Below, one piece after another: positions 1 through 8,234 of a stretch of DNA of 64,000 nucleotides. The notes below the pieces were generated by a model. The model was given only the letters and a program-made list of their open reading frames with translations, searched no databases and was not told the DNA's origin. Each line of letters begins with the position of its first letter. Position 1 is the stretch's first letter. The stretch lies in the NCBI GenBank assembly GCA_016715425.1, contig JADKAC010000005.1:248001-312000 (forward strand). The letters are read 5' to 3'. The DNA is from Bacteroidota bacterium (GTDB lineage: Bacteria > Bacteroidota > Bacteroidia > Chitinophagales > BACL12). The position numbers were made by a program, and so were the translations under genes.

Positions 1-855
1 AATATTGAAATACATGCAGATCCAACCACTAGAGAAAATCCTGATGTAAAAGGCTCTGCAAGTAATGCATCCTTTTATGAATTCATAAATACAAGTCGCA
101 ATTATAAAAATTCTATCCTAAGCAAACGTGATCAGGTGCAGACTATTCGTGGTAATGGAAATGATTCATTAGCCGCAATTGCGGAAGCGGATTATTCAGC
201 CGAGAATAAAAAATATATTGACTTCATATTGCAATATGCAGATACTGCAAAATCTGTTGCAAATAAAATTATTGCTATTGAAAGTTTACAATTTACCACA
301 CAGTATGATTTAATAAAATTGGTAGCTGATAAAATATTTTTAACGGATACTTCTACAATGTATGCAAAAGAATTACAAACAAAAATTGCGAGATACGAAT
401 CGTTTATGAAAACGGAAACGGCAAATTCTTTTATTGGAAAACAAGCTCCCGAAATTGCACTGCGTAATCCGGATGGAAAGGAATTTAAACTCAGTGATCT
501 GCAAGGTAAATTAGTGTTATTAGATTTTTGGGCAAGTTGGTGCGGCCCGTGCAGAAAAGAAAATCCAAATGTGGTAAACGTTTATAATAAGTTTAGAGAT
601 AAAGGATTTACTATTTATAGTGTTTCATTAGATGGTAATCGTGATGCATGGATGCGTGCAATTAAAAGTGATAAACTGGAATGGCCATATCATGTAAGTG
701 AATTAAAAGAATGGAAATCCTCTGCTGCAACGGCTTATAATGTTTCGGGTATTCCGGCTTCTTATCTCATTGATAAAAATGGTGTAATCGTCGCTGAAAA
801 TCTGCGAGGTGCTGCTCTTGAAAAAGCTGTACAAGATTATCTGGATAAAAATTAA
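1..855 (+). CDS. TlpA/AhpC-like thiol-disulfide oxidoreductase with DUF4369-like N-terminus (5' partial)
   Basis: The reading frame is open from the first base, so the true start lies before the window; 284 codons are visible. The first part, with its VKGSASNASFYEF stretch, resembles the DUF4369 region found in Bacteroidota thioredoxins. The C-terminal half is a thioredoxin fold with the redox motif WCGPC (cysteines encoded at 541-543 and 550-552) and the GIP cis-proline segment near the end. Family members are periplasmic or membrane-associated reductases that act on disulfides of exported proteins. A GTG at 136 is in frame, but starting there would discard the conserved upstream segment, so I do not use it. 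The protein's substrate cannot be told from sequence. Confidence 0.9.
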   Translation, partial: NIEIHADPTTRENPDVKGSASNASFYEFINTSRNYKNSILSKRDQVQTIRGNGNDSLAAIAEADYSAENKKYIDFILQYADTAKSVANKIIAIESLQFTTQYDLIKLVADKIFLTDTSTMYAKELQTKIARYESFMKTETANSFIGKQAPEIALRNPDGKEFKLSDLQGKLVLLDFWASWCGPCRKENPNVVNVYNKFRDKGFTIYSVSLDGNRDAWMRAIKSDKLEWPYHVSELKEWKSSAATAYNVSGIPASYLIDKNGVIVAENLRGAALEKAVQDYLDKN

Positions 856-929
856 TTGTGTTTTTATTTTTTAGCAGATAAAAATTTACAGAATACAATT
901 ACATATAGTTAGTCGTTTAATATTTTTTT

Positions 930-2836
930 ATGCTACAACTATTTTCACTCTTCGTATTATTATTTTTCCAACATTCTATGGGTTTGGGGAATACTAAATT
1001 TTTATTTCCTGAAATTCAAAATCAACCACAACAATTTATATTAGAAAAAGAAGGTGGAATACGGGAATCTATAGATGCGTATAATGTGATTTATCAAATG
1101 ATGGAATGGCAGGTGGATCCCAACGTAAATTTTATTTCCGGAAAAATTACTTCCTATATTATTCCTGAAAATGATTTGAGCAGTATTGAATTTAATATGA
1201 GCGCATTGCTGATTGCGGATAGTGTTTTTGTAAATAATACAAAGATTATTTTGTTTGATCACAGCAGTGATATTCTTCAAATCCCCACTGAATTAAACGC
1301 AGAACAAACTGATACTATCCTTGTGTATTATCATGGTACTCCGGCGGGTACAGGCTTTGGAAGTTTTGTGCAAGACACACATAATGAGTCGCCGATTATT
1401 TGGACATTATCGGAGCCTTATGGTGCGCAGGATTGGTGGCCATGTAAACAATCTCTAACGGATAAAATAGATTCTATTGATGTATTTATTTCTACACCAA
1501 ATGCATACACTGGAATTAGTAATGGGTTATTAGAAAGCGCAATTACAACCGGTGATTTTACCATCTGGCATTGGAAGCATCGCCATCCGATTGCAACCTA
1601 TTTAATTTGTTTGGCGGTTACTGATTATGTGCAATACAATGATACAATTCCAGTGGGTGATGTATCTATTTTAGTTGAAAATTTTGTGTATCAGGAATCA
1701 TTGGAAGATGCACAAATTGGAACAGCAGCTCTTGCCGGACCGATGCAATTATTTTCTGATTTGTTTGGATTATATCCTTTTGCAAATGAAAAATACGGAC
1801 ATGCAGAATGCAATTTCGCCGGTGGAATGGAACATCAAACTATCACCTTTGTCGGGTTATGGGATTATGAATTATTAGCACATGAATTAGCGCATCATTG
1901 GTTTGGTGATTTCGTTACTTGTGCAAGCTGGCAGGATGTATGGCTCAACGAAGGATTTGCTACTTACTTAAGTGGTCTATGTTTGGAATTTTTGAAACCC
2001 GATGAGTTTCAGAATTTTTTATACTGGAGAAAAGTATGGGCAGTAAGTGCGCCCGATGGTTCTGTTTTCTGTGAGGATACAACTATTGTTTCGAGAGTGT
2101 TTAGCGGAAGATTAACTTATTCAAAAGGTGCTTTGGTGTTGCATCAGTTGCGTTGGGTTGTGGGTGATGCTATATTTTTACTGCATTAAATAATTATCTC
2201 TATGATCCGGAAATTTCAAATGGATTTGCTACAACTCGACAATTAATAACTCATTTTGAGAATGTATATGGCGGTGATTTAGATTGGTATTTTGATGATT
2301 GGATTTATGGCGAAGGATTTCCTTCATACACTATTTCCTGGAAGCAGGATGCAAATAATTTAGTTACTATTGAAATTGATCAAACGCAATCAGATAACAG
2401 TGTTGACTTTTTTGAATTACCACTTGAATTGCAATTGAGTAATGGTGATTATGATACAAGTATTGTTGTTCAAAATACTTTTAGCGGACAAGAATTTTCT
2501 CTGCAATTAAATACCACAGTGAACACACTAATTTTTGATCCGAAGATTCATATTATTTCTGATAGCAATATTATTCGTGGCAACTTATTAGAGTGCGAAG
2601 ATTTTGATATCCTAATTTATCCAGTACCAGCGGGAAAAGAAATTTCTGTTTCTGTTTGTGGCGATGCATTATATAATTTGCAGATATATGATATCAATGG
2701 CAGATTAGTACTTAACAGCACCATAAAGCAGTTTGATACTTTTGATATTTCACAATTAACAAGTGGTGTATATATTGTTTCCGTATTTGAAACAACAGGG
2801 CAATTGAAAAAGAGTAAAGAAATTGTGGTGAATTAA
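930..2836 (+). CDS. M1 family metallo-aminopeptidase with T9SS sorting domain, split by a -1 frameshift
   Basis: The first part (930-2189) encodes a signal peptide, an M1 N-terminal domain, the exopeptidase motif as GGMEH (residues 298-302) and the zinc site HELAHHWFGD (H318, E319, H322) with the third ligand E341 in NEG. It stops with the abnormal tail FLLH. Reading on in the next frame from about 2180 gives the natural continuation (TALNNYLYDPEISNG, then WYFDDWIYGEGFPSY) and a T9SS type A sorting domain ending at 2836. Restoring one T to the five-T run at 2175-2179 rejoins the two parts. An intact product would be a secreted zinc aminopeptidase-like enzyme attached to the cell surface. Whether the frameshift is real, slippage or a sequencing error is open. 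Confidence 0.85.
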
Positions 2837-3061
2837 TTAGCCGATTAGCAAATTAGCCAATGAGCAGATGTGTTAAATGTGCCCACTATAGCTATCGGAT
2901 TGTTTAATGTGCAAATGAAATGTATTCAGTCAAAGGTTGGTGTAATCGCCACACCTTATGGATCATAATCATCACTGATTACTCATCACTCATTTTTTTA
3001 TTCACCATTCACTACTCACCATTCACTTTTTTACCGCAAAGGCCGCAAAGTTTTTCGCAAA
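2837..3061. repeat. Gap of dispersed simple repeats
   Basis: No gene is seen here. Directly after the M1 stop comes an ATTAGC-type repeat, then CACTACTCACCATTCAC-type units at about 2974-3027, then a GCAAAG-rich stretch (about 3034-3070) with units of the kind CCGCAAAG and CGCAAAG. The same TTCACCATTC family recurs at 4571-4694, 36226-36262 and 41620-41645. The short potential coding frame across this stretch looks like repeat translation and not a gene. Confidence 0.6.
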
Positions 3062-3322
3062 GTGCACAAAGAATTTATCAGAAAGGTTTGGCCTTTATCT
3101 GCTGAGAACATTGCTTACTTTCAAATAGCATTACCTGATGAAGAAGATTTTTATACAATTAATTTATATTCTTTAACAGGAGATTTAGTAAAGCAAAAAG
3201 ATTTTTCGGCAAGTGGTTATAATGTGATAGAACGAGATAATTTATCTGCCGGAATGTATTTTTATAGTATAATAAATCAAACCGGATTAGAAGTAGCGAA
3301 GGGTAAAATGATTTGGGAATAG
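3062..3322 (+). pseudogene. Orphan T9SS C-terminal sorting domain (gene remnant)
   Basis: The frame encodes about 80 residues that match, almost position for position, the last 80 residues of the glycosidase-like protein ending at 41379: KVWP, YFQIALPDEEDFYT, SLTGDLVKQKDFSA, GMYFYSIINQTGLE and the identical end AKGKMIWE. There is no signal peptide and no catalytic domain upstream, only dispersed repeats. This looks like the tail of a larger secreted protein whose body was lost, or a sorting domain copied by recombination. The first in-frame ATG at 3062 lies within repeat-like sequence, so translation is doubtful. Confidence 0.65.
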
Positions 3323-3389
3323 AGGATTTATTTTATAGGTATAAAGCAAAAAATTTTAATTAGTGAATCTTTTTAGTGTCAGGTCTTAG

Positions 3390-4352
3390 TTATTCAATAA
3401 TCACTTTTTGAGAAAAAACTATTTGTCCATTTTGATTGCATTGCAAATAATAAATGCCGGGTGATAAATTATTTACTTCAATAGCATTCAATCCACATTG
3501 CGTTTTAATATTTTGCAAAATCAATCCACCTAACGCATTATACACATTGATAGATGTAGGTTGGCTCAAACAATCATTAGAATTTATATCCAGATATAAA
3601 AAATCTTTTGCGGGATTTGGATACAATTTAAAATCATTTTCAAGTTCTGATTCTGTTACTGATGTTAAAATATATGTTGTATCACAGGTTGCTGCCAAGC
3701 CGGTTTCGTATAAACCGAATTCAGAGTCTTCATAACATCGCAGTCCATAAGAGTATTGATCATCACAAAGTCCAAAATATCTATCAAAATAGATATGCAG
3801 ATAATCATAGCTACCAATTTTTTCATAGATAATTGTTCTGAACTTAAATCCATAAGATTCTAAATAGGAATGAGTCATGGTAACATATAAAGCTTTCAAG
3901 GATTTATCATTAATCACTTCATATTTAATAGAATCAATATACAATTGTATTGAATCATAAACATCGGGTTCTGTATATGCAGGGACTTTAGTAGACCAAT
4001 ATTCACCTTGGTTTGCTGTATAATCGTATAGAATTTGAAATGCATCGAAATTTGAATCATAAAAATATACCACACTATCTTCTTCATATATATAGTCAAT
4101 ATATGCTCCGCCATAACAACCCGGTCTATTTTCTTTAATTAATATTCTGCATACCTTTCCTGCAATAATTGTATCACCAACAACATTGATTGTCGAAAAC
4201 TCAACCGCACCATCAAAAGGATGTCTTATTTCATAATGCCATTCTGCGCCTAATGGTGCAAAGCCGGTGCTTTGTGCATTTACTTGAAAAGTTAGACAAA
4301 ATGTTACAACAAGAAGTAACACTATTTTCAAAAAACTATAGGATGATTGCAT
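3390..4352 (-). CDS. Secreted protein of unknown function with T9SS type A sorting domain
   Basis: The 320-residue product starts with a clear signal peptide ending NAQ. It continues with a roughly 210-residue region I cannot assign to a family, rich in aromatic residues and predicted beta strand (for example APLGAEWHYEIRHPF). The last 80 residues form a T9SS type A sorting domain with the markers LYPNPAKDFLYL, INVYNALGG and LSPGIYYLQ. In Bacteroidota such proteins are carried by Sec to the periplasm, then by T9SS to the surface or outside. It stands alone: the upstream and downstream neighbours run on the other strand. Confidence 0.85.
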   Translation of the reverse strand: MQSSYSFLKIVLLLVVTFCLTFQVNAQSTGFAPLGAEWHYEIRHPFDGAVEFSTINVVGDTIIAGKVCRILIKENRPGCYGGAYIDYIYEEDSVVYFYDSNFDAFQILYDYTANQGEYWSTKVPAYTEPDVYDSIQLYIDSIKYEVINDKSLKALYVTMTHSYLESYGFKFRTIIYEKIGSYDYLHIYFDRYFGLCDDQYSYGLRCYEDSEFGLYETGLAATCDTTYILTSVTESELENDFKLYPNPAKDFLYLDINSNDCLSQPTSINVYNALGGLILQNIKTQCGLNAIEVNNLSPGIYYLQCNQNGQIVFSQKVIIE

Positions 4353-4783
<431 letters not shown>

Positions 4784-6619
4784 ATGAAAAAGTTAATCTA
4801 CATAATTTGCATTCTATCTTTTACATTCAATTTAAATGCACAAACTTCTGATTTAGATACCGGATTTGGAGTGGTTGGAATAGTTGAACTTCCACTCGAT
4901 GCATATATCAGTTATTGTTGGGATATTGTTTTATATGATGATGGTAAAATAGCTGCCAGTGGATTTATTGATGATGAAATCTTTAGTAGATCAAAAGCTA
5001 TCGTAGTCAGGCTACTTACCAACGGTGATTTGGATTCTACTTTTTCTGAGGATGGTATGGTTGAATTTGGTTTGGCAGATAAAGATTTTTATGCAAATGC
5101 GATTTCAATACATCCGGATGGTGGATTATTGATTGCTGGTCAAATAAAATCTACAAATGGAATTGACAACAATTATTTTGTTTTAAAACTTTTGGATGAC
5201 GGCAGTATAGATACAATGTTTGCAGATGCAGGATTTTATATTGATCCTGTAGAAGGCGCAAATTCAGAATTTGAAGATTTAGTAATTACTGCAGATGAAA
5301 AAATTTTACTTGCAGGCACTACATATATTTCAGGTATTGGTTGGACCATGATTACTTTACAGTTAGAAGCAAATGGTTATGTGGATAGCACCTATGGTGT
5401 AGATGGATTAACAAATTATAATATTCCCCTTCAATCTACCACTACTGCTACCATCGAATTAACAACGGATGGCAGTTTCTTCTTAACCGGATATGTGTTT
5501 TTTTCTAACCTGGATTTTTTTGCTGTTAAATACTTTGCTGATGGAATACAGGATTTGAGTTTCGGTAGTGGAGGTAAAATAAAAGTAGATTTTTATTCAC
5601 CTGAAAATTCAGTTGACTATCCCTATGATGCAGTGGTTGATTCTGACGGTCGTTTATTTATTACCGGACTTAGCAAGCCCATTCCGTCTGGTGAGAATTC
5701 AAGAGGAGCAACGGTTTGCATATTGGATGAAGGAATAATAGACAGTAGTTATGGGAATGATGGTGTGCTGTTGTTAGATACATGCGTTTCCACTTTAATA
5801 ACTGGTAATGCCATTCAACCCGACGGAAAATTAATAGTTGGAGGTCATGGATATTGTGGGGATTCTACACAAATTATTCTTGCCCGATATACTATTGATG
5901 GATTGATTGATACTACTTTTTTTTCCGGTGGTGTGCATCTTGAACCTGTAAGAGGTTTGGTTCAAACATTAGAATTACAAAACGATGGAAAAATTATGGT
6001 GGGCGGAAAATTGAATGGGCAATTTATGATTATAAGATTTAAAACTCCTGATGTATCACCTTGTTCTGAAGCTCCCGCAAATTTATCTGTGCCAATGATA
6101 AATGCGAACAAAGCAAAATTACAATGGGAGCCGGTTATTGGGGCTGTGAAATATAAATTGCAATATAAAGAAATAGGAACTGAAATATGGAATCAATTCA
6201 TTCTAAATACAAATTCAAAAATAGTTTCAGGATTATCACCATCTACAAATTATAAATTCCGGGTGCGAGCATTATGTGAGGATACTATTTCTTTACCATG
6301 GTCAGAAGCATTTGCATTTAATACACCCGCATTAAAATTTGCATTTAATAATAACATGGATGATCAAGAGGTATTAATTTATCCAAATCCATTTAGTGAT
6401 TATTTGCAAATACAATTACCGGAAATTTTAGATGAAAAAATACATATTGAAATAGTTTCGCTAACAGGAGTTGTTTTAGATAGCAGATATTTTATTTTAA
6501 ACAATACAAATTATATTTCTCTGGATGCCACAGATATTCCTGCAGGTTTATATACTGTAATACTTGCAACTAATGCAGGTAAAATAAGAAGTCAAGTTGT
6601 AAAATTGTATAGTGAATAA
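4784..6619 (+). CDS. Delta-60 repeat protein with fibronectin III and T9SS sorting domains
   Basis: The 611-residue product has a signal peptide (ending LNAQ), then about seven delta-60-like repeats of roughly 55 residues. Recurring marks are GDLDSTFSEDG, DGSIDTMFADAG and DGxxxxAG, which probably build a beta-propeller-like fold. A fibronectin type III domain follows (about residues 426-512, TNYKFRVRAL), then a T9SS type A sorting domain from about residue 525 (LIYPNPFSDYLQI). It is a secreted or surface-exposed non-enzymatic protein by all visible signs; its binding partner is unknown. It ends in LYSE followed by TAA, close to the GTGAATAGTGAA repeat word found in nearby gaps. Confidence 0.88.
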   Translation: MKKLIYIICILSFTFNLNAQTSDLDTGFGVVGIVELPLDAYISYCWDIVLYDDGKIAASGFIDDEIFSRSKAIVVRLLTNGDLDSTFSEDGMVEFGLADKDFYANAISIHPDGGLLIAGQIKSTNGIDNNYFVLKLLDDGSIDTMFADAGFYIDPVEGANSEFEDLVITADEKILLAGTTYISGIGWTMITLQLEANGYVDSTYGVDGLTNYNIPLQSTTTATIELTTDGSFFLTGYVFFSNLDFFAVKYFADGIQDLSFGSGGKIKVDFYSPENSVDYPYDAVVDSDGRLFITGLSKPIPSGENSRGATVCILDEGIIDSSYGNDGVLLLDTCVSTLITGNAIQPDGKLIVGGHGYCGDSTQIILARYTIDGLIDTTFFSGGVHLEPVRGLVQTLELQNDGKIMVGGKLNGQFMIIRFKTPDVSPCSEAPANLSVPMINANKAKLQWEPVIGAVKYKLQYKEIGTEIWNQFILNTNSKIVSGLSPSTNYKFRVRALCEDTISLPWSEAFAFNTPALKFAFNNNMDDQEVLIYPNPFSDYLQIQLPEILDEKIHIEIVSLTGVVLDSRYFILNNTNYISLDATDIPAGLYTVILATNAGKIRSQVVKLYSE

Positions 6620-6643
6620 TGTGTTAGGATTACTAACTGTCAT

Positions 6644-6672
6644 CACATAGTTACCCGAAGGGAACTTTGTGA
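6644..6672. repeat. Hairpin element GTTACCCGAAGGGAAC between convergent genes
   Basis: CACATAGTTACCC and GGGAACTTTGTG form an imperfect hairpin with a GAA loop between two convergent genes. It lacks a clear T tract on the plus strand. A related sequence (GTTACTCTAAGGGAACGCTGTGAGA) sits at 10846-10870 after the ClpC terminator, so this looks like a small dispersed repeat that may also help end transcription. Confidence 0.45.
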
Positions 6673-6675
6673 AAT

Positions 6676-7623
6676 TTATTCCACCACTTTAACCTTTTCT
6701 GCAATGCGGGGGATTTCAAAAGTAATTCCTTCAATAGCCAATTCTGTATTCTGAAACACTTCTTTTGCTTCTTCCAACAAAATATTCAGGTCGCTGTATT
6801 TTGCAGAAAAATGTCCAATCAATAATTTTTGTACGCAAGCTTTTTTAGCCATAGTTGCTGCCTGCTCTGTAGTAGTATGAAATGTTTCTTTCGCTCTTTC
6901 AACACCACTTTTATCGAAGGTGCAATCGTGATAAAGCAGATCGGTGTTTTTTAATTGATGCAATATTCTTTCATCATAAGCAGTATCACAACAATATGCA
7001 TAGGAGCGTGCCTGCGGTGGATCAATAGTGAGTTCTGCATTTGAAAACGATTCTCCGGTTTCCTTCAATTGTATATCATTTCCTTTTTTTAATTCGGGAA
7101 CGTAATCAAAAGAAATATTATGCTCCTGCATTTTATCTCTATTAATTTTTCTGTCCTTTTGTCTTTCACGAAATAAAAATCCGGTGCAGTCAATGCGATG
7201 ATTCAGTATAATTGTTTCAACCGTAATTTCATCATTTTCATAAATGAGTTTCGAAGTATTGGAATCTGTAGGATGAAAAATTAATTCGTAGCATAATGTT
7301 GTTTTACCTACATGCAATTGTGCATTGATGATATTCAATAATGGAGCAGGCGCAAAAATTTCCAGAGGTTTTATTCTTTTCAATAAATGATAAGTAGAAA
7401 TCAAACCAATTAATCCGAAGTAATGATCTCCATGCAAATGGCTGATAAAAATCTGATTGATTTTACTCCATTTAATTCCACAATGCTGAAACCGCATTTG
7501 TGTGCCTTCACCGCAATCAATTAAATACAATTTATCCGAAATAGTAACCACCTGCGCACTGGGATTTCGTCCGTGTGCCGGCACCGCTGAATTACTTCCG
7601 ATGATGGTTACTTCAAATGACAT
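6676..7623 (-). CDS. rnz: Ribonuclease Z
   Basis: The 315-residue protein is a metallo-beta-lactamase-fold endonuclease that trims the 3' trailers of tRNA precursors. The zinc motif SHLHGDH is present (H62, H64, D66, H67), as are the early NPSAQVV and DCGEGTQ segments typical of RNase Z, a DLLYHDCTF segment and a late GHFSAKYSD segment that supplies more metal ligands. Length is normal for the family. It starts 8 bases after the end of a STAS-domain gene on the same strand, so the two are probably cotranscribed. Confidence 0.95.
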   Translation of the reverse strand: MSFEVTIIGSNSAVPAHGRNPSAQVVTISDKLYLIDCGEGTQMRFQHCGIKWSKINQIFISHLHGDHYFGLIGLISTYHLLKRIKPLEIFAPAPLLNIINAQLHVGKTTLCYELIFHPTDSNTSKLIYENDEITVETIILNHRIDCTGFLFRERQKDRKINRDKMQEHNISFDYVPELKKGNDIQLKETGESFSNAELTIDPPQARSYAYCCDTAYDERILHQLKNTDLLYHDCTFDKSGVERAKETFHTTTEQAATMAKKACVQKLLIGHFSAKYSDLNILLEEAKEVFQNTELAIEGITFEIPRIAEKVKVVE

Positions 7624-7631
7624 AGTTGTTT

Positions 7632-8003
7632 TTACTCACCTTCAATTTCACGCTGCACTTCTTCCATTAAAATGAAATCTGTTGCTTCGCTTTCAGTCGG
7701 CACCACATTTAATATAGTATCTAACTGTGAAATTTTGATGAGTTTTATAACTGCTTCGTTGCACCCGCACAATACAAAGGTGCCTTTCGATTCCTTGCAA
7801 ATTCTATGGCCAATGAGTAAAGCACTCAGTCCGGATGAGTCCACAAATGATACTTGACTCAGGTCTGAAATAATATTTCTATAACCCTCTTGATTTAATA
7901 AGATGAGTTCGCTTTTTAATAATGGAGAAATCAGTGAATTGAGTTTGTCCTCATTCAACTTAAACACGCAATACCTTTCTTTCTTGTCTAATGTAAACTT
8001 CAT
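7632..8003 (-). CDS. STAS-domain protein (anti-anti-sigma factor-like)
   Basis: I take the ATG at 8003 (MKFTLDKKERYC), giving 123 residues; a longer frame to 8078 adds a low-complexity tail not expected in the family. The product is a single STAS domain with the hallmark DLSQVSFVDSSGLSALL. The DSSG serine is the residue phosphorylated in SpoIIAA-like regulators. Such proteins usually bind an anti-sigma or kinase partner, but no such partner gene lies nearby. It precedes rnz by 8 bases. Confidence 0.87.
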   Translation of the reverse strand: MKFTLDKKERYCVFKLNEDKLNSLISPLLKSELILLNQEGYRNIISDLSQVSFVDSSGLSALLIGHRICKESKGTFVLCGCNEAVIKLIKISQLDTILNVVPTESEATDFILMEEVQREIEGE

Positions 8004-8234
8004 AATGATTCTTTTTGATGAACAATTATAGCGAGATTTAATTGATTGTGGATAAGAACCAATTAATTTTTTTTTCAAATTTGCGAAACAAGCTTAAAAT
8101 TGTAGTGCATTGAATCATTATATAAATGCAAGTGTTTTACAATCACGTTACAATTATTATCACTTTCGTATTGTGGTAATTGTTATATTGGCAGTTCGAT
8201 TTAATTGGTTTAATAATTGAAACAAGGTAAAAAT

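Noticed and set aside
2920..3105. Small gene of 61 codons in the repeat gap
   Set aside because: The translation is made of simple repeat words and has no start context or signal.
8217..8234. TTG 8217 as clpC start
   Set aside because: ATG 8235 gives the normal ClpC N-terminus; the extra residues are unlike the family.
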